NCBI RefSeq assembly: GCF_030506285.1
Contig: NZ_CP119422.1
Location: 7,055,501-7,119,500 of the forward strand
Origin: Catalinimonas niigatensis
GTDB lineage: Bacteria > Bacteroidota > Bacteroidia > Cytophagales > Cyclobacteriaceae
DNA: 64,000 nucleotides
Direction: 5' to 3'
Shown one piece after another: positions 33,417 to 41,019 of the stretch. Both the position numbers and the translations under genes were made by a program. The notes under the pieces are model-generated. The model had not been told where the DNA came from. It saw only the letters and a list, made by a program, of their open reading frames with translations, and did not search any database. Position 1 is the stretch's first letter. Each line of letters begins with the position of its first letter.

Positions 33417-33455
33417 ATGAATCAATTGCAATAGTCTTTGAACCAATTGTGGTAG
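33417..33455 (+). promoter_or_regulatory. Putative AraC-type operator, copy 2
   Basis: ATGAATCAATT (33417-33427) and TTGAACCAATT (33438-33448) are again 21 bases apart. The 19-base block TTTGAACCAATTGTGGTAG (33437-33455) is identical to the one at 31422-31440. It lies 170 bases upstream of the Tat protein ATG (33625). Confidence 0.6.
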
Positions 33456-33624
33456 CGAGTCTCGTTCTATCTAACTAAATTGAGTATCATAAAAAAATAA
33501 AGGTTACCTTTTTCTCAGTCTGGCTACCACCAATACGCAAAGCCTTAATCCAATGACCATCATTCATTTGGGCTCAGGCTCAGCATGTATACTATTATCA
33601 ATTATTTTATCAAAACTACACAAA

Positions 33625-34296
33625 ATGGAAACTACATTGCACTCCAGAAGAAAATTTATGGGTACCCTGGCGGCTACCGCCAGCATGTCAGGTTTAACGG
33701 TGCCTTTACTCGCAAACACTGATCCTAAAACAGAAAGTAAACATGTCAGCGAAGCTGATGCCTGGTTCAAGAAAGTAAAAGGATCACACCGTGTAGTGTA
33801 TGATGCCCCTGAACCCCATATGGGATTTCCATTTATCTGGTCATGGGCATTTTATCTTACCAATAACCAAACCGGTACTGCTGATGATGACATGACTGCG
33901 GTAGTCGTACTAAGACACAATGCAATCCCTTTTGCGATGGAAGATAAGCTTTGGCAGAAATACAAATTCGGAGATACTTTTCATGTCAACGACAATACCA
34001 CAGGTGCCTCGGCTCTACGGAATCCTTTTTATGTACCCAAAGAGGGTGACTATCCTATGCCAGGGATTGATGGCATCAAAACCTTGCAGGACAGAGGTGT
34101 GATGATTTGCGTCTGCGATCTGGCCATGACCGTTTATAGCAGCGGGACTGCGCAAAGTATGAATCTTAAACCTGAGGAAGTGAAAAAAGAATGGGAAGAA
34201 GGTGTGTTGCCTGGCATTCAGATCGTGCCATCAGGCGTATGGGCATTGGGCAGAGCACAAGAGCATGGCTGCGGTTATATCTATGCCGGAGGCTGA
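33625..34296 (+). CDS. Tat-exported protein of unknown function, possibly DsrE-like
   Basis: The product is 223 residues from ATG 33625. The frame is open further up to 33553, but only the chosen start gives a compact Tat signal, TLHSRRKFMGTLAATASMSG followed by LTVPLLA. The mature domain contains MTAVVVLRHNAIPFAMEDKLWQKY, MICVCDLAMTVYSSG and IQIVPSGVWALGRAQEHGCGYIYAGG. The alternation of strands and the Cys at ICVCD, with the ending ALGRAQ, suggests the DsrE/DsrF-like fold (inference). The following gene encodes a recognisable DsrE-like protein, which supports the link. The AraC-type repeats at 33417 precede it. Confidence 0.6.
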   Translation: METTLHSRRKFMGTLAATASMSGLTVPLLANTDPKTESKHVSEADAWFKKVKGSHRVVYDAPEPHMGFPFIWSWAFYLTNNQTGTADDDMTAVVVLRHNAIPFAMEDKLWQKYKFGDTFHVNDNTTGASALRNPFYVPKEGDYPMPGIDGIKTLQDRGVMICVCDLAMTVYSSGTAQSMNLKPEEVKKEWEEGVLPGIQIVPSGVWALGRAQEHGCGYIYAGG

Positions 34297-34374
34297 TGTT
34301 ATTTACTTTCGGCATAAACGTCCGGAAAGTCTTTCAACTTACTGAAAACAACATTTCAAATAATATTTAATCTA

Positions 34375-34791
34375 ATGAAAAGAGCTTTAATATTGATCTC
34401 CGCTTTCCTGTTTGCCGTCCATGCATGGGCTCAGACACAGCCGATCAAAGTAGTTTTTGACGTGACCAGCAAAGACGAAGGTACGCATCAATCTACCATG
34501 CGACATGTAAAGATGATGGCTGATGCTTATCCTAATTCGGAGTTTGAAGTAGTCATCTATGGTGGAGCACTGCCTATGGTGCTTAAGGATAATTCTTCAG
34601 TAGCCGAAGACATACAGTTGCTAAAAGATAATCCGCAGGTTTCATTCAAAGTGTGTGAGGGTACCATGAAAAGGCATCAGGTGGATAAAACCCAACTGCT
34701 ACCAGGCGTGGGTACTGTACCTGATGGTATCCTGGAGATCGTGACCCGGCAGGGAGAGGGTTGGGGATATATCAAGGAAGCCCATCATTGA
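34375..34791 (+). CDS. Exported DsrE-family protein
   Basis: The 138-residue protein has a cleavable signal peptide (ALILISAFLFAVHAWAQ). It then shows the DsrE/DsrF-like alpha/beta fold: IKVVFDVTSKDEGTHQSTMRHVKMMADAYP, FEVVIYGGALPMVL, VSFKVCEGTMKRHQ and GILEIVTRQGEGWGYIKEA. The Cys in KVCEGT sits where family members carry a sulfur-transfer Cys. DsrE proteins relay sulfane sulfur; a periplasmic version is common in Bacteroidota but uncharacterised. A strong terminator follows at 34841, so this gene ends the unit begun at 33625. Confidence 0.8.
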   Translation: MKRALILISAFLFAVHAWAQTQPIKVVFDVTSKDEGTHQSTMRHVKMMADAYPNSEFEVVIYGGALPMVLKDNSSVAEDIQLLKDNPQVSFKVCEGTMKRHQVDKTQLLPGVGTVPDGILEIVTRQGEGWGYIKEAHH

Positions 34792-34840
34792 TCAATTTTC
34801 CCTTCATAGTATGCATTGAACTGACCTTTCATTGTATGCT

Positions 34841-34883
34841 AAAGTAAAGCGGTCAAACTTTTCTCCGACCGCTTTACTTTTTT
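34841..34883 (+). terminator. Strong intrinsic terminator after DsrE-like gene
   Basis: AAAGTAAAGCGGTC (34841-34854) pairs perfectly with GACCGCTTTACTTT (34867-34880) around a 12-base loop, followed by three more T (six T in total). It separates the DsrE unit from the cytochrome/permease unit that starts at 34910. Confidence 0.85.
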
Positions 34884-34909
34884 CCATCTATTGAATTGAT
34901 ACAGAAAGT

Positions 34910-35944
34910 ATGTCAGAGGAAAAGAGCTTTATTAAAACAGTGGTACAACTGATTCGCCTGGTGTGGGTATTGATCATTTGTGTGGTAGGAGCCACCGTGA
35001 TTTTCGTGAGCGATGCCCTGGGATTGATTCAATGGCAAACTCAGGAAAATCTTTTGATGGCTTCTTCATCCAGATCTCCCGGAGCAGAAAATGCCCTAGC
35101 ACTTTGGCAGGCTCCTGACACCAACCTTATCCCGGAAAACCCTGAGGGTGAACTCATTCGCTACGGACGGGAATTGATCTCTCACACTTCTGTCTACCTG
35201 GGGCCCAAAGGAAAAGTAAGGCAGATCACTAACGGTATGAATTGCCAGAATTGCCATCTCAAAGCGGGTACTGTCCCCTTCGGTAATAACTATGGAAAAG
35301 TTGCCTCTAGCTATCCCAAATTTCGGAGTCGCTCGGGCATGGTTGAAGGTTTTGAGAAAAGAGTCAATGACTGCATAGAACGAAGCTTGAACGGTCAAAA
35401 GCTTGTAGAAGACAGTCGGGAGATGCTGTCCATGGTCGCTTACCTGAAATGGGTGGGCAAAGATGTAAAAAAAGATCAATCTCTGCCAGGCTTTGGCTTG
35501 GTAGAGATTAAAACCCTGGACCGTGCAGCAAGTCCTGAAAAAGGGCTGTTGGTATACCAGCAATACTGTGCACGTTGTCATGGGCAGGACGGGGAGGGAG
35601 TGAGAGCCGAGAGTGGGCTGGAATGGACTTATCCTCCATTATATGGTAAAAATAGTTATAATATTGGTGCCGGGCTGTACAGACTTTCCCGCTTTGCTTC
35701 CTTTGTAAAAGCCAATATGCCTTATGGGGTGAGCTACGAAAATCCTTTTTTAACGGATGAAGAAGCCTGGGATGTGGCAGCGTATGTAAATTCTATGCCC
35801 AGGCCGGAAAAAGATATCTCTGAAGACTGGCCGGATATCTCCAAAAAACCAGTTGATTACCCTTTTGGTCCTTATACAGATGGCTTTTCGGAAGTACAGC
35901 ATAAGTATGGGCCTTTTGAACCTATCAAAGCTGCCTATCAGTAA
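34910..35944 (+). CDS. Membrane-anchored dihaem cytochrome c
   Basis: The 344-residue protein has one N-terminal membrane helix (about 12-36, LIRLVWVLIICVVGATVIFVSDALGLI) and a large periplasmic part. Two haem c sites are visible: CQNCH in GMNCQNCHLKAGT (first domain, about 112) and CARCH in YQQYCARCHGQDGEG (second domain, about 223). Possible distal Met ligands lie in MVAYLKW and in the C-terminal DVAAYVNSMPRP region. The layout resembles the thiosulfate dehydrogenase/TsdA-like and SoxX-like dihaem cytochromes of sulfur metabolism (inference). Two bases separate it from the TauE permease gene, so both form one operon. Confidence 0.87.
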   Translation: MSEEKSFIKTVVQLIRLVWVLIICVVGATVIFVSDALGLIQWQTQENLLMASSSRSPGAENALALWQAPDTNLIPENPEGELIRYGRELISHTSVYLGPKGKVRQITNGMNCQNCHLKAGTVPFGNNYGKVASSYPKFRSRSGMVEGFEKRVNDCIERSLNGQKLVEDSREMLSMVAYLKWVGKDVKKDQSLPGFGLVEIKTLDRAASPEKGLLVYQQYCARCHGQDGEGVRAESGLEWTYPPLYGKNSYNIGAGLYRLSRFASFVKANMPYGVSYENPFLTDEEAWDVAAYVNSMPRPEKDISEDWPDISKKPVDYPFGPYTDGFSEVQHKYGPFEPIKAAYQ

Positions 35945-35945
35945 A

Positions 35946-36725
35946 ATGGAAATACTCGGATACATCGCCTTATTTTTTGTAGGAATAACATTAGGAACGC
36001 TGGGCGGAGGAGGTTCTATTCTTTCAGTTCCTATTTTGGTCTATCTCTTTGCTATTGATACTGTACTGGCTACGGCTTATTCACTATTTATAGTTGGTAG
36101 TAGTAGTTTGATCGGTGTGCTCCTGAAATATAACCAACATAATGTGAATATCCGTACCGGAATTATTTTTGGAATTCCATCGCTAGCAGCTGTTTTCTTA
36201 ACCCGCACCAGAGTAATTCCTGCTATTCCTGATATACTTTTTCAAACGGAACTTTTTCAACTCAACAAAAGAGCTTTCATTCTAAGTTTATTTGCTCTGC
36301 TGATGGTAGGTGCTTCTGTCATTTTGATTGCCAAAAAGAGGATGTTAAATCGTAAGAGTAAACAGCCACACCCTATCTATTTGATTATCAGTGGTCTGAT
36401 TACGGGATTGCTAACAGGTTTAGTGGGCGCTGGCGGAGGTTTTCTGATCGTTCCGGCATTGGTCTATCTGACAAACTTACCTTTCAAAGTTAGCGTTGGC
36501 ACCACATTGTTGATCATTACCATTAATTCATTTGTTGGATTTACCGGAGATTTAACCTACCAGGCGGTGCACTGGAAATTTTTACTCAGTATCACACTCC
36601 TAGCCATTGTGGGTATCTTTGTAGGCACGATTACTGCCAGAAGCTTACCTACCCAAAAATTACAAAAATCTTTCGGCTGGCTGATCTTAATGATGGGTGC
36701 CTGGATTTTGCTTAGAGAATTGTAG
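35946..36725 (+). CDS. TauE/SafE-family sulfite/sulfonate exporter-like permease
   Basis: The 259-residue integral membrane protein begins MEILGYIALFFVGITLGTLGGGGSIL, the first of the two TauE/SafE repeats with a glycine-rich turn. The second repeat starts GLITGLLTGLVGAGGGFLIVPALV. About eight helices are present. Members export sulfite, sulfonate or sulfoacetate, or import related anions. I chose ATG 35946; the open frame runs upstream into the cytochrome gene but has no plausible start. The genes around it, DsrE-like and dihaem cytochrome c, favour an inorganic sulfur substrate. It closes this transcription unit, and the next gene is convergent. Confidence 0.9.
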   Translation: MEILGYIALFFVGITLGTLGGGGSILSVPILVYLFAIDTVLATAYSLFIVGSSSLIGVLLKYNQHNVNIRTGIIFGIPSLAAVFLTRTRVIPAIPDILFQTELFQLNKRAFILSLFALLMVGASVILIAKKRMLNRKSKQPHPIYLIISGLITGLLTGLVGAGGGFLIVPALVYLTNLPFKVSVGTTLLIITINSFVGFTGDLTYQAVHWKFLLSITLLAIVGIFVGTITARSLPTQKLQKSFGWLILMMGAWILLREL

Positions 36726-37004
36726 CCGCCCCAAATTTATCTGAAGAGGAAAAATACAGCTTTTTAGGTGTACCTATATTTTATAAAAAAAGATTGACAA
36801 TTGCCTCTTGCGGAATAAGTAGTAGAGTAAAATAATAAGTTGTTTCTTTACTGTAAAATGTTGATCTATAGCATTTTAGATTTGGAGTAAGAAAGCACCC
36901 GGCATGGGTCGCAGTTGCTTAACTGAGCAGGTTGGGTTAGACAAAGATACAGTAGCCGATTAATATGGAAAGCAAATGCGATTTCTAATAAGAATACACT
37001 TATT

Positions 37005-37859
37005 CTAGTGATTGGTTTGGTTAAAATCAAACCTTAAGATGTTGGGGCTTACTCCATCATCTCCCTCGTTGGAAATGTACAAATTGTGGTCAAGATCAAA
37101 ACCAATGCCTTCAGGTTGTCCGAATAGGGAAGGATGCAAAAAGTAAGCGTTTTTGATGCTCCAGGTTGAATCAGTAATAAGAAGGGTATTGTTAACGGAT
37201 GAGAGAATATACCAATCCCTTGTCAGTTTATGCTGCGCTAATCCTGAGGGACGGAATCTCTTTTTTTGATCTGACCAGGCATAAAATTCACGCAGGTCTA
37301 TGGCAAATGATTCAGCATATGCAAGATTTTCGTATTTCATTTGTAATACATGGCCTTCTACAGCATCCTTATCTTCCTGCTTGCATTTTTTACATAATAC
37401 GAAAAGCTGCTCTTTCTCATTTACATACAGACTTTCATATTCACCTTTGGGTAGCAAATCGGTATATGATTTTACTTCCTGCAATTCCATTTTTTCGTTG
37501 GGTAGGAAAGATGAGACAAACAAGACACCGTCACTGCGTAATACGAATACTTTATCCTGGTATATGGCGATATCTTCATAATCTCCTTTCGGGCCAAATT
37601 TTATAGGCGTTGTTTTCTTATCACCTAAATAAATACCATATATTATTCCTAATTCATCGGCTACTCCCCATAAGCTTTCCTGCATGTCCCTGTGAAAAGC
37701 CAGCCCTGAAATTTCAAGAAGCTCTTCTGATAAAACATATGTTTGGGGTGCGTTTAAATCATATCCTGCCGGACTTTCATTATCAGTGCTAAAACTTGTA
37801 CAGGATATCATCCCAAAGCTCAGGCATAAAAAAAGTAATAATGAATTGTTATAGTTCAT
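37005..37859 (-). CDS. SdiA-regulated-domain-like beta-propeller lipoprotein
   Basis: The 284-residue protein (from ATG 37859; an upstream in-frame ATG at 37910 gives a poor signal) has a lipoprotein signal LLLFLCLSFGMISCTS. It then has beta-propeller repeats: LEISGLAFHRDMQESLWGVADELGIIYGI, KGDYEDIAIYQDKVFVLRSDGVLF, EYESLYVNEKEQLFVLCKKC, FRPSGLAQHKLTRDWYILSS and QPEGIGFDLDHNLYISNEGD. These match the SdiA-regulated (YjiK-like) six-bladed propeller family, which includes calcium-binding esterase-like folds. It lies on the periplasmic or outer face. The function is not known. It is transcribed alone. Confidence 0.8.
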   Translation of the reverse strand: MNYNNSLLLFLCLSFGMISCTSFSTDNESPAGYDLNAPQTYVLSEELLEISGLAFHRDMQESLWGVADELGIIYGIYLGDKKTTPIKFGPKGDYEDIAIYQDKVFVLRSDGVLFVSSFLPNEKMELQEVKSYTDLLPKGEYESLYVNEKEQLFVLCKKCKQEDKDAVEGHVLQMKYENLAYAESFAIDLREFYAWSDQKKRFRPSGLAQHKLTRDWYILSSVNNTLLITDSTWSIKNAYFLHPSLFGQPEGIGFDLDHNLYISNEGDDGVSPNILRFDFNQTNH

Positions 37860-38092
37860 GCACCTGGACATTCGTAATTTGATCTTAGCTGTTAAAGCTT
37901 GATTTATCATGCACAGAGAATGAATTTACAAATCCTTTCAGTTTCAAGGTAAGCATAAAGGTAGTTATTGATACTGTTTATGTAAAAGCCTGAATACGTC
38001 TACTTAGCGATATGTATTGACCTAAGTACACAGCCTGAACATGCCTATCCCTGATCAGGCTGCTATTCAAAAAGCAGGCTTTTCCCAACATT

Positions 38093-39706
38093 TTATTGAT
38101 CAGATGAGGGTACTAATTTAGCTTTAAGATCGGGTTTTTTCATCTCTTTATCCAAAGGAAACATAGGCCTTTGGATTCTTTTATAGTCAAGGCGCTCCAG
38201 GTCCTGATCTACTCCTCCGGGAGTAAGTGCCATGATCCAGTCGGCACGCATATCATAAAGTTCAGGAACCAGATACCCAATCTTCACGACAACAATATCG
38301 GTTTCTCTGGGATTAAGGCTCAAATTAGTAAAGTCCGCTTCGTGATGATAGGGTTTACGTTTTTTAGTGACAATGATGTGCAGGCTGCCTACCTTCACTA
38401 CCACTTCTGTTTCAGCATCTCTATCTCCATGCTCAATAGCTTCAACCGTGCCCGTAAGTCGTACCGGAGGAGCAAAACGATCGTCCACATTGGCACCTGC
38501 ATAAGCATCTACTTTACCACCTACGCCGGCTTCTATGGCTGCTTTTACAAATTCAGGTCCTGGTATGGAAGCATAGATCAGCGATGTGCCATCTTCCGTT
38601 TTAAATTCAGGACGGCCAAGTATTTCTTTCAGTGTCCAGGTGACGTCTCCTGCACCTCCGGCAGTAGGGTTATCTCCTGAGTCACTGATCATGAAAGGAT
38701 ATTTGTCACTGGCGATTGCCTTATCCAGCGCTTCATGCAAAGATGCAGTAGGAGCTACAAATTCAAAATCTGATCTTACCTCCCAAAAGCTTTTTGCCAG
38801 TTGTTCAGCGGTGCTGCTTACTTTTTTTTGATCGTCACCGGTCACCATCACTACCGCATGGTTACGAGGTTCGTCAGCCCAGGCATAGCCTATCCAGATG
38901 GCAGCATCCACGATTCCTGTTTGTTTTGAAGCGGGTTCAACTTTAGCATACAAGCTTTTTCCGGGTTCTACTCTCGTACTCGTTTTTTCACCGGGCAGCA
39001 ATATAGGCACGGGTATCCAGGCTTTATAAGCAGGTTTGCCTTTGCCACTTTCAATTCTTGACAGCAGATTGTCCAGTGCCCTTTCTTTTGATTCCAAAGC
39101 ATCCTCATGGGGAGCCATACGGTAGCAGGTGATCAAATCAGTATGTTGCGCCAGTCGCCACGATACGTTCCCATGCAAATCCATGGAAGTAGAGATGATC
39201 GTCTCCTTACCAATTACCTCACGGATTCTGCTGATATAATCACCTTCAGGATCATCAAGCCCTACGACACTCATTGCTCCGTGGATATCCAAAAAAAGAC
39301 CATCATAAGGCAGGGTTTCTTTTAGAAGTTCAAGGGTTTGTTTGACCAAGGATTCATAAGCCTCCCGGGTCACTGCACCTCCCGGGATAGACTTCCCTAC
39401 CAGAGTAGGAAACCACTTAGCCCTTTTGCGATCCGGAGCGTCTTGAGACAAAAAAGGATAAGAAGTAAAAACCTCGTTACCTACTTTTGCATGAAAAGCT
39501 TCTTCATGGCTAAGTGCAGGAGAAAAAGTACTTGATTCAATTCCTAAACCGGCAATGGCAATGCGCGGAAGGGCTTTTTGGTCAGGATAAGCTTCTGCTG
39601 ATTTCGTTTGCTTACTTTTGTCCGGTTTGGTAGACTCTAACCGAGGAAAGAGGATTGAAAGTAAAATAGAGTGTAAGGCGATGGTCAGGTAAAGTGTAAG
39701 ATTCAT
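38093..39706 (-). CDS. M81-family metallopeptidase (microcystinase/MlrC-like)
   Basis: The 537-residue protein has an N-terminal hydrophobic stretch (LTLYLTIALHSILLSILF), probably a signal or anchor. It then has the M81/MlrC domain: RIAIAGLGIESSTFSP, FLDIHGAMSVVGLDDPEGDYI, STSMDLHGNVSWRLAQHTD, TCYRMAPHEDALE and DSGDNPTAGGAGDVTW. The Asp/His residues in LDIHG and DLHGN are the zinc ligands known for MlrC-type enzymes. The C-terminal MlrC_C domain follows (SLIYASIPGPEFVKAAIEAGVGGKVDAYAG). Members hydrolyse linear peptides or D-amino-acid-containing or amide substrates. An exported version would act in the periplasm. It has no same-strand partner nearby, and its natural substrate is unknown. Confidence 0.87.
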   Translation of the reverse strand: MNLTLYLTIALHSILLSILFPRLESTKPDKSKQTKSAEAYPDQKALPRIAIAGLGIESSTFSPALSHEEAFHAKVGNEVFTSYPFLSQDAPDRKRAKWFPTLVGKSIPGGAVTREAYESLVKQTLELLKETLPYDGLFLDIHGAMSVVGLDDPEGDYISRIREVIGKETIISTSMDLHGNVSWRLAQHTDLITCYRMAPHEDALESKERALDNLLSRIESGKGKPAYKAWIPVPILLPGEKTSTRVEPGKSLYAKVEPASKQTGIVDAAIWIGYAWADEPRNHAVVMVTGDDQKKVSSTAEQLAKSFWEVRSDFEFVAPTASLHEALDKAIASDKYPFMISDSGDNPTAGGAGDVTWTLKEILGRPEFKTEDGTSLIYASIPGPEFVKAAIEAGVGGKVDAYAGANVDDRFAPPVRLTGTVEAIEHGDRDAETEVVVKVGSLHIIVTKKRKPYHHEADFTNLSLNPRETDIVVVKIGYLVPELYDMRADWIMALTPGGVDQDLERLDYKRIQRPMFPLDKEMKKPDLKAKLVPSSDQ

Positions 39707-39967
39707 TGATATTCTTTTTTTGATTCAGTACACGAAAAGGAAATATAAGTATATGGTTAAAGATAAACGAAGAAGCTACAGGAAAAACGGAAAGAATATC
39801 ATGAAGAAAAGAAAAAGAATAAGATTGGCTATTTAGCATATTTTACTCTTCCACAGGTTAGCAAGATTTGATAATATAGAACATCAATAAAATCTAGTAT
39901 TAACTTGATACAAAATTTATTAACTTAAAGCTGAAATCACATTTCTCAATTGTTAGTTTATTTTTTT

Positions 39968-40162
39968 ATGGTTTTTGAAAAATTATTTTTAGCCTCTTTT
40001 TATATGGGATGCGTCCTGTGTTTTTCTTCAGCGGTCCATGCGCAGTCTATAAGCTATACTGATATGGTGGTAAATCATATGACCAAAAGGATAAAAAGTG
40101 GTAAAGATGAGTATGGTAGTAAAAACACAAAGAATACAAAAAATAGTAATCCGATACTGTGA
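39968..40162 (+). CDS. Possible small secreted protein
   Basis: The 64-residue frame from ATG 39968 starts with a convincing signal peptide, LFLASFYMGCVLCFSSAVHAQ, with a cleavage site after AHA-like VHA. A short, polar, Lys/Asn-rich tail of about 40 residues follows (KRIKSGKDEYGSKNTKNTKN). I recognise no family. The tail has low complexity and the gene has no conserved neighbour, so it may be the surviving start of a longer lost gene. It lies in the AT-rich stretch before the sulfatase genes. Confidence 0.4.
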   Translation: MVFEKLFLASFYMGCVLCFSSAVHAQSISYTDMVVNHMTKRIKSGKDEYGSKNTKNTKNSNPIL

Positions 40163-40519
40163 TAAGAAAATAATTTCAAGTTGTACAGGTCGGTAAAAAA
40201 ATAGTTAAAAAATAAAAATTTGATCGTAATTTAGATTTCTTATGTTAAAAAATTAACACATTTGATGATTTTTTGCATATTTCATAAATTAGGGATTCTT
40301 CGGGAATTTGCTCAAAATAATAAAAGGGATATCAATAACCAAAGAATTTACAACTACTTTGTACTGAAGGTAAAGGATATTTGATGAACTCATCCACAAG
40401 AGATTTTGCTTAGAGCATGGGAGCGTTTATTGAAAGTGCGTTTGCGTTTATTTGTAAAAACAACTGGCACTCAGAAAAGGAGGACTCAAAAGAGTATTAT
40501 TTCATAGAAAAACAACTTT
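40163..40519. other. AT-rich noncoding stretch
   Basis: These bases contain no reading frame longer than a few dozen codons, no hairpin terminator and no clear promoter pair. They are unusually rich in A and T and lead into the 51-codon frame at 40520. An AGGAGG-like GGAGGA occurs at 40478-40483 but is too far from any start to be a ribosome site. Confidence 0.4.
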
Positions 40520-40675
40520 ATGAAAAAAAATCCCCACCTGATGCATACGAATCCTCAACAATTGGGGAAAAAATTTCCCTTCATCCATAGTATTACATTC
40601 CTTTTAGCCCATTTTAGGCGTTGGCAAGATGCTTGTCTTTATAGTATTAGATTTTTTAAACTAAGCGTATTATAA
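40520..40675 (+). CDS. Candidate 51-residue basic small protein followed by a terminator
   Basis: ATG 40520 opens 51 codons that end at TAA 40673-40675. The product starts MKKNPHLMHTNPQQLGKKFP, then has a moderately hydrophobic stretch FIHSITFLLAHF, and ends RRWQDACLYSIRFFKLSVL. It is strongly basic and has one Cys. A perfect hairpin terminator lies 46 bases after the stop. No clear ribosome site precedes the ATG. I recognise no family. It may be a real short gene, the trimmed start of a lost membrane receptor, or a chance frame within a small RNA that uses the same terminator. Confidence 0.35.
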   Translation: MKKNPHLMHTNPQQLGKKFPFIHSITFLLAHFRRWQDACLYSIRFFKLSVL

Positions 40676-40720
40676 TTTTTTAGTCTTTATTTTTTAAACT
40701 TTTGGGGCGAAACACTATAA

Positions 40721-40749
40721 GGTTTGCTATTTAGCAAACCTATTTTTTT
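40721..40749 (+). terminator. Perfect hairpin terminator in the gene-poor stretch
   Basis: GGTTTGCTA (40721-40729) pairs perfectly with TAGCAAACC (40732-40740) across a two-base TT turn (four bases if the tip opens), followed by TATTTTTTT. It has no annotated gene ahead of it except the 51-codon frame at 40520, which makes that interval likely to be transcribed. Confidence 0.8.
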
Positions 40750-41019
40750 GCTTAGTCAGTTTTCGTATAGCGTCAAAATCAAATAATTTCTGATTCTAAT
40801 CATAAGTTATCTCATTTTATCTTTTCTGATAAAGTCGTAATATCATGACATACTCAGAGATTTTGATTTTAAATCCGTCATGAGCCATGAGTTTATTTTC
40901 CACCCGCCTCACCACAAGAACTTTTTGGCTTACCATTTTGCTACTTCATTTTCCTGAGAAATAGATCGCCAGGTATACAAACTTTAGGTATATTACCTTT
41001 TTGAAAAGTTAATACTTTT

